Assembly: GCF_018991925.1 (NCBI RefSeq)
Contig: NW_024755006.1
Location: 57,501-121,500 of the forward strand
Reading direction: 5' to 3'
From: Homarus americanus
Lineage: Eukaryota > Arthropoda > Malacostraca > Decapoda > Nephropidae
Length of the DNA: 64,000 nt
The notes beneath the pieces are model-generated. The model saw only the letters and a list, made by a program, of their open reading frames with translations. It was not told where the DNA came from and did no database searches. Both the position numbers and the translations under genes were made by a program. This document shows positions 1 through 10,735 of the stretch, piece after piece. Each line of letters opens with the position of its first letter. Within the stretch, counting starts at the first letter, position 1.

Positions 1-88
1 GACGGGAGGGGATGGGAGGGGGGTGACGGGGAGGGGGAGACGGGCAGGGGGTGACGGGGAGGGGGAAGAGGGGGAAGGGGAGGCAGAT
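1..88. repeat. G-rich GGGGA/GGTGACGGGGA tract
   Basis: The window opens inside a G-rich purine tract with repeated GGGGAGGGGG and GGTGACGGGG blocks. It has closely spaced runs of four or more G on this strand, so quadruplex formation is possible. The tract is cut by the window edge, so its full length is unknown. Confidence 0.8.
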
Positions 89-120
89 ACACACAAGGAA
101 CATTTTTTTTTCCCGGGAGT

Positions 121-365
121 AACAGAATATAAGAAAGTGAGAGAAAGTATAAGCAAGTGTTAGTAAGTATTAGAAAGTGTAGGAAAGTTACAGAAAGTAT
201 TAAAAATGTTAGTGTAAAAAAGTATAAGTTTAAGAAAGTACAAGAAAGTCCTAAGAAGTGTTAGAAAGTATAAGAAAGTTATATAAAGTGTATGGAAGTC
301 CTAAAAAAGTGTTAGAAAGTTTTAGAAAGTTATATAAAGTGTATGAAAGTCCAAGAAAGTGTAAC
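121..365. repeat. Degenerate ~10-bp AGAAAGT repeat
   Basis: The heptamer AGAAAGT, or a near variant, recurs about every 10-11 bases (for example taagaaagtg, ttagaaagta). It is A-rich, diverged and non-coding, and looks like an old minisatellite. Confidence 0.75.
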
Positions 366-437
366 AGTGTGTAGGAAAAGTGAATTTATGAGTCAGTTCC
401 CAGAGGAGAGACGATTGAAGGTACGGAGAACTCCCTG

Positions 438-572
438 GGCAGAGGAGGAGGAAGAGGAGAGGAGGAAGAAGAAGGGGATGAAAAAAAAGAAGACGAAAAA
501 GGAGGAGGAGGAAGAGGACGAATAAGAAAATAGGGGAGAAGGAAGGAAGGAAGGAAGAAAGAGAGCAGGCGC
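438..572. repeat. GA-rich purine tract
   Basis: Nearly pure purine sequence (gaggaggaag, aaaaaaaaga, ggaaggaagg). Short Glu/Lys open frames across it are composition artefacts. Confidence 0.8.
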
Positions 573-599
573 CCCTCATCAACAGGAAGGAGATGTTAT

Positions 600-975
600 A
601 AGACACAGGTTCCCGGAAACCTGGTCACGTGACGTCATTAATTATTTCTCAGGTAAACATCATAAGGGCCTCGAGTCTCTCAGAAGGTCTTACGCCATAT
701 TTGTTTTTCTCTCTAACTCGGTAACTGGCTAGAGTCTCAGTGTAATATCGACGCCATCTTGTCTACCCAACCTCATCTCCTTGTTACAGTTAGTTTTTTT
801 TTTTTCCCGGGCAGTAGACGGAGATTGTTATGACGTGTGTTGTCTAGGATTACGTAATTGTTACGTCATAAGTATCGATGGTGACGTCTTGTGTTTTTGT
901 TGAGATGTCATTGGATAAGACGGCATAGTTACGTCATTAGTTACGTCATATGTTTTGGTAGTGACGTCAAATGGG
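600..975. promoter_or_regulatory. Cluster of CRE-like TGACGTCA sites in a non-repetitive island
   Basis: This is one of the few complex stretches in the first 7 kb. Full palindromic TGACGTCA sites lie at 630-637 and 962-969. Near matches are TGACGTGT 831-838, TTACGTCA 861-868, TGACGTCT 882-889, and TTACGTCA at 929-936 and 941-948, plus the palindrome TTACGTAA at 850-857. CACGTG at 626-631 overlaps the first CRE, and CGCCATCTTG-like YY1 cores sit near 752. CREB/ATF proteins bind TGACGTCA in animals. No adjacent gene is visible, so a promoter or enhancer role is inference only; a decayed repeat containing the motif would look the same. Confidence 0.35.
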
Positions 976-1035
976 AGAACTTGACTTTGAGGATTAACTA
1001 TGAGGTATTGTTGCCATGGTGACGAGTGTAATGTT

Positions 1036-1425
1036 TACCTCTCTCTCTCTCACTCTCTCTCGCTCTCACTCTCTCTCTTATTTTCTCTTCATCCTCTTCC
1101 TCTCTTTCACATCTCTCCTCCCCTCCTTTCTTCTCCTCTTTCACAATTCCTCGTTTCTCCTATTCTCTTCCACAATTTTCATTTCTCTCCCTTCCTTCTT
1201 CTCCTCCCCTCTCCCTCTCTTCCTCCTCTCCCACCTCCCCATTCCCTCTCTACATCTTTATTCCCCTTTTCCTACACTATCCTCCTTCTTCCCCCTCCAT
1301 TACCTCTCTCTTCTCCCTTTTCTTCCACTTCCTCCTTTCCCCCCTCTCTTCCATCTCCCCTCCCCTCTTCCTCCCCTTCCCCCTTAACCTCTTCTCCCCA
1401 CTCCTCCCACTCACATCTCCCACTC
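1036..1425. repeat. Polypyrimidine tract with (CT)n start
   Basis: About 390 bases almost entirely C and T, beginning with interrupted (CT)n and continuing as CTCC/TTCC mixtures. Open frames here give only Ser/Leu/Pro/Phe and are composition artefacts. An A-rich spacer of about 70 bases (1432-1500) follows. Confidence 0.85.
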
Positions 1426-1497
1426 AACAGAAAATATAAGAAATAATAAGAAAAACAAAGACGAAAAAAGAAAAAAATAATAAACAATAAATAATAA

Positions 1498-1502
<5 letters not shown>

Positions 1503-1577
<75 letters not shown>
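1503..1577. repeat. (GA)n microsatellite, ~37 units
   Basis: Uninterrupted GA dinucleotides for about 75 bases. Confidence 0.97.
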
Positions 1578-1580
<3 letters not shown>

Positions 1581-1647
1581 ACACTTGCTTATTGGTAGTA
1601 GGTGGGGGGGCAGACACCTGGACTACCAACAAGAGAGACAGCAGGAG

Positions 1648-2470
1648 ACAGGAAAGACAGGAACAAGAGAGACAGGAACAAGAGAGACAGGAACAAGAGA
1701 GACAGAAACAAGAGAGACAGGAACAAGAGAGACAGAAACAAGAGAGACAGGAACAAGAGAGACAGGAACAAGAGACAGGAACAAGACAGACAGAAACAAG
1801 AGAGACAGGAACAAGAGAGACAGGAACAAGAGACAGGAACAAGACAGACAGAAACAAGAGAGACAGGAACAAGAGAGACAGGAACAAGAGACAGGAACAA
1901 GACAGACAGAAACAAGAGAGACAGGAACAGGAGAGACAGGAACAAGGGAGACAGCAACAAGACAGACAGAAACAAGAGAGACAGGAACAAGGGAGACAGG
2001 AACAAGAGAGACAGGAACAAGACAGACAGGAACAAGAGAGACAGGAACAAGACAGACAGAAACAAGAGAGACAGGAACAAGACAGACAGAAACAAGAGAG
2101 ACAGGAACAAGACAGACAGAAACAAGAGAGACAGGAACAAGACAGACAGAAACAAGAGAGACAGGAACAAGACAGACAGAAACAAGAGAGACAGGAACAA
2201 GACAGACAGAAACAAAAGAGACAGGAACAAGACAGACAGAAACAAAGAGACAGGAACAAGGAGACAGGAACAAGAGAGACAGGAACAAGAGAGACAGGAA
2301 CAAGAGACAGGAACAAGACAGACAGAAACAAGAGAGACAGGAACAAGACAGACAGAAACAAGAGAGACAGGAACAAGACAGACAGGAACAAGAGAGACAG
2401 GAACAAGAGAGACAGGAACAAGACAGACAGGAACAAGAGAGACAGGAACAAGACAGACAGAAACAAGAGA
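1648..2470. repeat. 15-bp minisatellite with 30-bp higher-order unit
   Basis: Tandem copies of gagacaggaacaaga, about 55 units. From about 2020 to 2225 two alternating versions (GAGAGACAGG and GACAGACAGA types) make a regular 30-bp higher-order repeat. Occasional 12-bp units are deletions of one triplet. Because 15 is divisible by three and no frame holds a stop, every frame on both strands is open, giving pseudo-peptides such as ETGTR or RDRNK repeats of up to about 340 residues. No start context, promoter or non-repetitive domain supports coding. Confidence 0.93.
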
Positions 2471-2499
2471 TCAAAGGACAGACGGGACACAGTAGCCCT

Positions 2500-2680
2500 C
2501 AGCCTTAGTCATTACCCTCCCTCCTCTCTTTGTTCCTCCTCCTACTCTTTACTCACTTCCTCTTTGTTCCCCTTCTCCTCTGTTACTCTCTTATACCTCC
2601 TCTTGTAATCTTTATTCCACCTCCTCTTTTACTGTTTCTCTTACTTTGTTTTCCCCATTTTTTATCTTCTTCGTCTTTAA
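2500..2680. other. Pyrimidine-rich spacer
   Basis: CTCC/TTCT-rich sequence between the 15-bp array and the CAGA tract. No gene or conserved motif is visible. Confidence 0.7.
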
Positions 2681-2683
2681 ACT

Positions 2684-2733
2684 TACAGACAGACAGACAG
2701 ACAGACAGACAGACCAGACAGACACACACACTC

Positions 2734-2774
<41 letters not shown>
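2684..2774. repeat. (CAGA)n tetranucleotide repeat
   Basis: ACAG/CAGA tetranucleotides interrupted once by a short CACACACTC segment. Confidence 0.95.
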
Positions 2775-2856
2775 CAGTTTTAATTACTACTCTTTTCATT
2801 CCTTCTTCTTGCTTAACCTCTTGTGTTTTTCTTACTAACATCTACTTACTCAAACA

Positions 2857-3979
2857 CCCCTCACCCCCCTCACCTCTCCCTCTCCCTCCCTCCCTCACCT
2901 CTCTCCCCCTCCCTCCCTCTCCTCCCCCTCCCCCCCTCACACTCCCTCCCTCCCTCACCTCTCCCTCCCTCCCCCCACCTCTTTCCTCCCTCCCTCCCAC
3001 CTCTCCCTCCCTCCCTCCCTCCCTCCTCACCTCCCCTCTCCCTCCCTCCCTCACCCCCCTCCCTCTCCCTCACCCTCTCCCCCCCTCACATCCCTCACAT
3101 CCTCCCTCACTCAGTCACCCTCCTCCTTCTCTCATTTCCCTCAATTCTTCCCCTTTCCCCTCTCCTTCTTCCTCACCCCTCTTCCCACTCCCTCCTCCCT
3201 CACTCCCTTCCTTCCCTCTTCCTTCCTCACTCCCTCCTCCCTCTCCCTCACCCTCCTTCTTCCTCACCTGCTCCTTTCTCCCCATTCTCCTTCCCTTCCC
3301 TCCTCCCCTCACCTTCCCCTTCCCCTCACCCTTCCTCTTTCCTTCTCACCCCTCCTCCTCTTCCTCACCCTCCTCCTCCTCCTTCTTCCTCCCTCCCTTC
3401 CTTCACCCCTGCCTCCCTCCTCACCCCTCCCTCCCCTCACCCCTTTCCACTTCCCTCACCCTTCCCCTCCCCCTCCTTCCCTCCTCCTCTTCACCCTCAC
3501 TTTCCTTTCTTTCCCTTTCACCCCCCCTTCCCTTCCTCACCCCTCCTCCTCACCCTCCCCTTCCTCCTCCCTCCTCCTGCCTTCCACCTCTCCCTCACCC
3601 CTTCCCCTCCCCCCTCACCCCCTTCTTTCCACCCCTCACTTCCTCACCTTCCCTTCCCTCACCCTCTCCTTCCCTCACCCTTTCCCCTCTTTCCCTCACT
3701 CCTCTCCCCACTCCTTCCCCTCCTCCCCTTCACCCCTCCTCCCCTTCCTCTCACCCTCCTCCCACATTCCCTCCCCTTCCTTTCCCTCCCTTCCTCTCTT
3801 CCACTCCCCTCCCCTCCTCCTTTCCTCATTCTCCTCCTTCCCCTTCCTTCCCTCTGTCCTCCTCTCTTCCTCACCCTCCTCCTCCCCTTCACCCCTCCTC
3901 CACTCCTCACCCTTCCCCCTTCTCACCCTCCTCCCTTCCCTTCCTCCCCTTCCTTCATTCTCTTCCTCCTCCCCTTCAC
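2857..3979. repeat. 1.1-kb polypyrimidine (CCCT/CCTCA) tract
   Basis: Almost pure C/T sequence built from ccctccctcac-like blocks, with A only in CTCAC steps. It supports a stop-free plus-strand frame of about 400 residues of Pro/Ser/Leu, explained by composition: TAA, TAG and TGA cannot form without A in the right context. It is followed after 82 bases by a polypurine tract on the same strand. Confidence 0.9.
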
Positions 3980-4061
3980 TGACCTCATCACCAGAGAGGT
4001 TTCCAAGTTGACGGCGAGGACTTGAGCAACAAAAATCTGACATCAGAATGTAAGGCCCATT
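3980..4061. other. Complex-sequence spacer between polypyrimidine and polypurine tracts
   Basis: About 80 bases of mixed composition. No gene or structure is recognised; it would form the loop if the flanking tracts paired. Confidence 0.6.
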
Positions 4062-4430
4062 GATCTGGCGGAGGAGGAAGAAGAAGAGGAGGAGGGAGGA
4101 GGAAGGAGGAGAGGAGGAGGAGGAGGAGGAGGAGGAAGAAGAAGAGGAGGAGGAGGAGGAAGAGGTGAAGGAGGACGAAGGAGGAGGAGGAGGAATAAGA
4201 GGAGAGGGAAGAGGAGGAGGAGAAGGAGGAGGAGGAAGAGGAAAAGGAGGAAGGAGAAGGAGGAGGAAAAGGAGGAAGGAGAAGGAGGAGGAAGAGGAGG
4301 AGGAAGAAAAGGGGGACGAAGGAGGAGGAGTAGAAAGAGGAAGAAGGAAATTAGGAAAAGGAGGAGGAAAGAAAGGAAGAGAAGAAGGAGGAAAAGAAGA
4401 GGAGGAAGATGAGAAGGTGGAAGGAAGATA
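4062..4430. repeat. Polypurine GGA/GAA tract
   Basis: About 370 bases of GGAGGA and GAAGAA steps, nearly free of pyrimidines. A Glu/Gly/Arg/Lys open frame across it is a composition artefact. Confidence 0.9.
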
Positions 4431-4514
4431 AAAAGAATAATAAGAGGAGAAATAATAAGGAAAAGGGGAAGAGGAAGAGGATTAGGGGAAAAAATTATAA
4501 CATATACTGTAAAT

Positions 4515-5048
4515 GGGTAATAGGTTATGCATAAGGGTTAAGGGAGGTAAGGGAGTAAGGGGTAAGGGAGTAATGACTAAGGGATAGGGGAGTAAGGGGT
4601 AAGGGAGTAATGACTATGGATAGGGACTAAGGGAATGACTAAGGGGTAAGGAAGTAAGGGTAAGAATGTAAGGGGAATGAGCAATGACTAAGGAGTAAGG
4701 GGTAAGGAATGTGACTAAGGTAAGGGGAATAATGACTAAGGGTATAGGGAGTAATAATGACTGGAAGTAATGACTAAGGGGCAAGGGATAGGGGAGTAAG
4801 GGAGTAAGGGAGTAATGACTAAGGAGTAGAGGAGTAAGGGAGTAATGAAAGGGATAAGGGAGGATAGGGGTAAGGGGTAAGGTGAGTAAATGACATAGGG
4901 GTAAGTAAGGGAGTAATGAGGGAGTGGATGACTAAGGGGTAAGTAAGGAGTAATGACTAAGGAGTAAGGGAGTAAGGGAGTAAGGGAGTAAGGTAAGGGG
5001 TAAGGGGGGTAAGGGAGTAAGGGAGTAAGGAATAAGAGAGTAAGGGAG
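4515..5048. repeat. G-rich GTAAGGG/TGACTAAGG array
   Basis: Irregular tandem repetition of gtaagggagtaa and tgactaagggg blocks, with a basic period of 5-6 bases grouped into units of about 18-25. GGGG runs recur every 10-15 bases. It is strongly diverged and no gene is visible. It resembles in composition the array at 63.4-63.7 kb. Confidence 0.8.
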
Positions 5049-5091
5049 CAAGGAGCCCTGAGCCAATATCACATAATTACTGACAGGTTCA

Positions 5092-5345
5092 AAGTCTGTG
5101 TGTGTGTGTGTGTGTGATGGTAGTTAGAGAGCTTGTTAATATTCTGAGTAAGGCAAAGAATGAAGGGAAAGAGTGGATGGAGGAAGGAAGGAAGGAAGGA
5201 AGGTAGGTGGAGGGCAGGAAGGAGACAAAGAAGGAAGGGAACAAGGAAGGGAGGAGGGGAAATAAGGAGGTGTTGGAGGGAGGGGGAAGAAGGAGGGGAG
5301 GAAAGAGGGAAGGAAGAACGCTGAGAAGGCTGAGGGAGACAGGAA
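5092..5345. repeat. (TG)n then GGAA-rich purine sequence
   Basis: A short (TG)n at 5096-5116 is followed by GGAA and GGAGG runs from about 5160. Non-coding. Confidence 0.75.
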
Positions 5346-5399
5346 AGAAGGAGGATTACATTACCGGAACAGATAAGCCGGAGTAAGGGCCACTGTCCA

Positions 5400-5694
5400 T
5401 AAAAGGGAGGGGAGGGAGGAGGGAAGGGAGGGAGGGGGGAGGGGAGGGGGAGGGGAGGGAGGGAGGGAGGGAGGGAGGGGAGGGAGGGAGGGGAGGGGGA
5501 GGGGGGAGGGGGGAGGGAGGGGGGAGGGGGGAGGGAGGGAGGAAGGGGAGGGGGGAGGGGAGAGGAGGGAAGGGGGGAGGGAGGGGGGAGGGAGGGAGGG
5601 GAAGGGGGGAGGGAGGAGGGGAGGGGAGGGAGGGAGGGAGGAGGGAGGGGGGGAGGGAGGGAGGGAGGGGGGAAGGGAGGGAGAGAGAAAGGAG
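5400..5694. repeat. (GGGA)n-type polypurine tract
   Basis: About 295 bases of gggagggagg and aggggggagg, with almost no pyrimidines. It is rich in G-runs and so a strong candidate for quadruplex or triplex structure. Minus-strand Pro/Ser/Leu frames are composition artefacts. Confidence 0.93.
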
Positions 5695-5812
5695 GATCAA
5701 GTCTACTACTGTACCCTCCCTCCCCTCCATCCTGTGTGTGTCTGTATGGAATCACATTAGACAGACAGACAAGACACAGACACAGACACAGACACACACA
5801 CCATATATATGA

Positions 5813-5848
<36 letters not shown>

Positions 5849-6420
5849 TGTGTGTGTGTGTCTGAGGGCTAAAGAGACATAAGCAGCAGCAGTAATCAAT
5901 AAACTATGCGTGTTGTGATGACTGGCTGAGGAGGAGTCACCCAACAGCTCTCTCTTACTCGAGTCCTCCTTAAACCATCACTGAGATGACCTCAAGGAGC
6001 AGCTCTCTGGTTGACTGACGTGTAGGTGTCAAGGACCAACCCAATGACTGACGTGTAGAGGAACAGCTTACTCATTGGCTTAGTGGCTTGAGAGAGAGAG
6101 AGAGAGAGAGAGAAGTAAACATGTACAATCAGTCAATCCATTAACTCTCTCTCTCTCTCCCTCTTAGCACCAACGTGTACAGTATGCATTCGTGTCTACA
6201 TATGAAAAGTCTGTCTGTCTGTCTGTCTGTTTGTCTTTAGTCACCGTCATCATCACCACCATCATCATCATCATCACCCAGTCGTCACCACTCAGTCATC
6301 ACCATCATCACCCAGTCATCACTCAGCATCTTTCGTCGCCTCAATACAGAATAAGTCCTCAGGTCATTACCATATGCAGGTCATCTCTCTAAAATACCGA
6401 GGGAATTAATTAAAGGGGTA
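5695..6420. repeat. Cluster of short tandem repeats in otherwise plain sequence
   Basis: Contains (AGAC)n near 5760-5795, (GA)n 5817-5847 running into (TG)n to 5861, (GA)n 6091-6115, (GTCT)n 6208-6232, and (ATC)/(ACC) trinucleotides 6245-6320. The intervening 50-150-base segments show no recognisable gene. Confidence 0.8.
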
Positions 6421-6423
6421 ACA

Positions 6424-6560
6424 CGGTGGGGGGAGGAGAGGGGAGGAAAGAAGGATGGTGAGAGGTAGAGGAGAACAGGAAGAAAGAGAGGAGAGGAGGA
6501 GGAGGAGGAGGAGGAGGAGGAGGAGGAGGAGGAAATATAGATCGAGAGAGGAAACGAGGG

Positions 6561-6620
<60 letters not shown>

Positions 6621-6626
6621 GTACAT
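6424..6626. repeat. Purine tract with (GGA)n and (GA)n
   Basis: GGGGAGGA-type sequence, then (GGA)n at about 6490-6533, then (GA)n at 6566-6622 with one GG interruption. Confidence 0.9.
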
Positions 6627-6693
6627 TTGCACAGGTACACCAGAGAGAGAGACCAGGTGGATCAAATCACTAACATGAAATAAATAAATTAAA

Positions 6694-7030
<337 letters not shown>

Positions 7031-7345
7031 CACTGAATAAAAGAAGAAAAAAAACCACGAATATGAAGTTAAAATAGCGTGTTTATAAAGCAGTAACTCT
7101 TACAACCTAATCACCTCCACCTAATCACCTACGAGCGGTTATTAGTTTACGAGCTAGATCTTACACCCAATCACCCGCACCTAATCACCTACGAGTGCTT
7201 GTTAGCCACTAGCCATTATCCTGGTCTGCTGAAGAAGAAGAAAAAGAAAAAAAAAGCCTTTGTTTACGTTCGTCTAGGTGGAGTCGGATCTCTCAAACTA
7301 TTATCTGGGTCACGCGAACGATGGCTCAGGGAAGTGACGTCACAG
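7031..7345. other. Complex sequence with an imperfect direct duplication
   Basis: A segment reading cacctaatcacctacgag occurs around 7116 and again around 7178. Similar flanks (ccacctaatc versus ccgcacctaatc, and ggttattag versus gcttgttag) make a local duplication of about 45 bases. TGACGTCA also occurs near 7334. No gene is seen. Confidence 0.6.
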
Positions 7346-7950
7346 GGGGAGAAAATATCGAATAAATAAGAAAATAAGAGAAAAATAAACACAGAGAAAT
7401 TAAATAAATAGAAAAAATAGAGAAAGAAAATAAAAATAAAAATTAAATAAGAGAAAAAATAATTAAATTAGAGAATAATAAATAATAAAGTTAATACGTA
7501 AGTATATGAAGAATTAAAGAACAATAAAGGACAGAATGAGAACAAGGAAGACAAAACTAAGAACAAATAGAACAAGAAAGATAAATTAAAGAACAAAGAC
7601 AAAGAAAAACGAAAAAAAAACAGGAATCAAATCAAAACAAAGAGAAAAAGAGAACCGAAAAACACAAACAAGGAAAAATAAACAACTAACAAAAATAACG
7701 GACAAAAACACAAAACAATTAACATAAACAAAACCCCAAAACAATAAAACCAAACAAAAACACAGAACAAAAACAGGAACAAACAAACAAAAACTGTATG
7801 TCCAGATGGGGGTAAAACCCACTCCTTCCCGGGTAGTGAGAAGGAAGGGGTGGGGACGCTTCTTCAGGTAAGTCACGGGACAATTTTTATCAAACTAGTC
7901 GAGTTATTATGGCGTAAAACCTGTCAATACACCTTTATGGCGCCATTAAC
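7346..7950. other. A-rich sequence without recognisable genes
   Basis: Strongly A-rich on the plus strand with many AAATAA, AACAAA and AAGAA steps. The T-rich complement gives a Phe/Leu/Val open frame (7586-7876 minus) with no recognisable motif. I treat it as composition. Confidence 0.65.
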
Positions 7951-7954
7951 TTTG

Positions 7955-8245
7955 TGTATAACTTGTGTGTATGTGTGCGTCTCTGTGTATGTGTGTGTGT
8001 GTACCTACTGTGTTACATGTATATGAATGTATGTGAGTACACCTACACTGTGTACACATATATATATATGAGCGCATTAGTGGATGTTTGTGCGCGTGTA
8101 TGTATGTGTCTGTGATTGTGTGTACATATGTATACAAGCTGTACACGCACATGACATCCTCCCGGTACATATGTAGAAGTAATGTGTAAACGCGTCTATG
8201 TGCACACGTTTACGAACATAAGCGAGCCATGTGCACTAGGAGATG
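7955..8245. repeat. Degenerate TG/GTATG-rich sequence
   Basis: Alternating purine-pyrimidine steps (tgtgtatg, tacacata, gtgcgcg) over nearly 300 bases, consistent with an old (TG)n repeat. Potentially Z-DNA-prone. Confidence 0.7.
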
Positions 8246-8312
8246 AGAGCGTGTGCACATATCTTCGAATTTATCAACTCAGAAAGTAGACAAACTTGAG
8301 AATGTGATAAAT

Positions 8313-8313
<1 letters not shown>

Positions 8314-8353
<40 letters not shown>
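8314..8353. repeat. (GA)n microsatellite
   Basis: About 20 GA units immediately upstream of a polypyrimidine tract. Confidence 0.95.
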
Positions 8354-8356
<3 letters not shown>

Positions 8357-8812
8357 TTCCCTTATTCTCACTCTCTCTATCTCTCTGGGTTCTATCTCCC
8401 TCCCACCCTCCCTCCCCACCAATATTCTCTCTCCTTTCTTTCCCTTCCTCCCTCTCCCAGGGTCCATTTCTTCTACTTTTCCCCTTTTCCTCTCACCCCC
8501 TTTCCCTTTCATCCTCTCCTTTACCAGGTTATCACAATTCCTCCTCTCCCTCGCATTCTCCCATTTTCTCCCTCCTTCCTTCCCCCACCCCTCCCCTCTC
8601 ACTCTCCTCCCCCCAGTCCTCTCTCCCTTCTCTCTTTCCCCAATTCCCTCCCTCTCCTCTGTTCACTTCCACCTCCCTCACACTCCCCTTCCCCACCTCT
8701 TCCCTCTCCCCTCTCACTTTCCCACTCACTCCCCCTTCCCACTCCATTCCACTCCCTTCCCCCCTCTCCCTGGGTCCTTACTCTCCCTCCTTTATCACCA
8801 TCTTTATTTACC
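8354..8812. repeat. Polypyrimidine tract
   Basis: C/T-rich mixture (CTCCC, TTCCC, CACTC), about 460 bases. Long Ser/Pro/Leu frames are composition artefacts. Confidence 0.85.
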
Positions 8813-8877
8813 TCATAATTTAGCGCTGGTCGGAGCCTTCCCCCTCTTTATCCAGCTTCTCTTGCCAAAAATTCTCT

Positions 8878-8903
8878 TCTCTTTCTCTCTCTCTCCCTCT
8901 GCT

Positions 8904-8956
<53 letters not shown>

Positions 8957-9130
8957 ATCATTCCTTCTGTCTTTCTGTCTCTATGCCTGTCTATTTGTTC
9001 ATGTATTGTGCTGTCTGAGTGTCTGTCCCTGTATTGATTTGTCTGTCTGTCTGTCTGTCTATTTTTGTTTCTGTCTCTCTATCTCCGTGTTTCTTCTTCT
9101 TCTTCTTCTTCTTCTTCTTCTTCTTCTTCT
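8878..9130. repeat. (CT)n, (CTGT)n and (TTC)n microsatellites
   Basis: (CT)n 8880-8952, (TCTG)n around 9041-9060, and (TTC)n 9088-9130, with short linking sequence. Confidence 0.92.
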
Positions 9131-9221
9131 GGAAATATTGATCAAGATCTGGAGAGACTGACAGAGTTGGCAACGCTGAAACCTGGAAAATTGGCGACAC
9201 TGTTTTCCTGGCCCGAGCTGG

Positions 9222-9226
9222 AAGAG

Positions 9227-9314
<88 letters not shown>
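9222..9314. repeat. Interrupted (GA)n microsatellite
   Basis: About 45 GA units interrupted by single AGG/GGA steps. Confidence 0.95.
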
Positions 9315-9354
9315 TTTGTGTCTATATAAGTTCATTTTGATATGTGTATGTATA

Positions 9355-9599
9355 GGACACACACACACACACACACACACAAAATATTTACAAAAGTGTG
9401 TGCGCACGTTAGCTGGTGCAATAATGCGGTGAAAGGGACAAAATATACACACACACAAGTATCGAACTGAATAGCTGCCCTCTCTTTCTCTCTCTTTTTT
9501 CTTCTTATCTTCACTCTCCCTCTTCTTCTCTTCTTTCTGTTCGATTTATCTTCCTCATCTTCCTCCTCCTATTTATCATCCTCTCTCTCCCCTACCTCC

Positions 9600-9632
<33 letters not shown>

Positions 9633-9660
9633 CATGCATCACCATTATTCTCCTTGTCAC
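9355..9660. repeat. (AC)n and CTTC/CCT-rich sequence
   Basis: (AC)n 9358-9380, then CT-rich sequence 9478-9640 with (CCT)n near 9600-9632. No gene. Confidence 0.8.
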
Positions 9661-9776
9661 TCTTTATCATATGCGCTTGTCTTCACCCCACAGTAAGTGC
9701 ACACGACCCTGTTCACTCACACATACACGTCCGTACACACATACACACATATATACCACATGTTTTATATATATTC

Positions 9777-9778
<2 letters not shown>

Positions 9779-9854
<76 letters not shown>
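9779..9854. repeat. (AC)n microsatellite, ~38 units
   Basis: Uninterrupted alternating A and C. Confidence 0.97.
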
Positions 9855-9856
<2 letters not shown>

Positions 9857-9944
9857 GTTGGGTCTGTTGTTGCTTGTTAATTAAGACAGACCAATTTGGA
9901 CCATTGATTTTTCGTGGCGGCAGGAGACTGACTGCGAACACACA

Positions 9945-10580
9945 CAAGGTACGCGAAAATCATTCACTATACGAGGAAATGATACGTGCAAATACGCTCT
10001 GTTCGCGAAAAATACAGCTTAGTTCGCGAAAATACTCTTACTTCGCGAAAAATACGTTCTGTAGCTAAAAGTCATCTCTGTAGAAATAATATCATACGCA
10101 TAAACATTCTCTGTAGCCCATAATACGCCATATACGCAAAACTCTTCTCTGTATAAATTAAATCTACCCAAACACACTTTCTCTACGCATTTAAAATATT
10201 CATTATACGCAAATTAGATAGAGATAAATGCTCTTTTTATGCAAGTACAACCATCATCCTTAATAATACCAAAGACTAGAAGTTAATCCGCATATAAATT
10301 ATCACACGTAACAATTATAAGTAAAATTACGCAAAAATCACCTTAGCAAAATATATTAGCCAAAATATTCGATATACGCAAAAAAATAATTTACATATAT
10401 TCCCGCCATACGCAAAAAATACGGGTTGAATAATTCATTATACGGAAGCATAATAACTTGTTTTACATAATACGTAAAAATAATTCGATAGGTAATTCGT
10501 TATCCGGAAAAAAAAATCACATAAGCCGAAATAACACGTAAAAAAAAAATCACCATACGCAAACATTACGCCCAAATACG
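9945..10580. repeat. Decayed TACGCAAAA-type interspersed repeat
   Basis: In an otherwise AT-rich stretch the core TACGC(A/G)AAA, or TTCGCGAAAA, recurs at irregular intervals of roughly 20-40 bases, often followed by CTCTGTA or TTCTGTA. The best copies lie near 9951, 10004, 10027, 10047, 10132, 10214, 10375 and 10555. The CpG-containing core stands out against the AT-rich background. It looks like a very old minisatellite of about 25-35 bp; no coding potential is seen. Confidence 0.6.
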
Positions 10581-10735
10581 CACATTATGACGCACTGATT
10601 ATCCTAACTCAGCCAAATAAGGCAATTAGTTGTGGTAATAATGTATTGATCACTCTGGTTTTAGTTAATAATCGTGGGTAATAGAGACTGACAGACAGAC
10701 AAAGAGACAGTGAGATGTGAGTGAGAGACAGTGAG
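10581..10735. other. Complex sequence, no feature recognised
   Basis: AT-rich linker ending in a short CAGACAGA stretch near 10691. Nothing gene-like. Confidence 0.5.

Noticed and set aside
2823..4025. 400-residue Pro/Ser/Leu frame resembling a proline-rich protein
   Set aside because: The segment is C/T-only DNA in which stop codons can hardly occur; there is no other coding evidence.
7586..7876. 96-residue hydrophobic minus-strand frame as a membrane protein
   Set aside because: It arises from A-rich plus-strand DNA, shows no conserved motif and lacks promoter or splice context.
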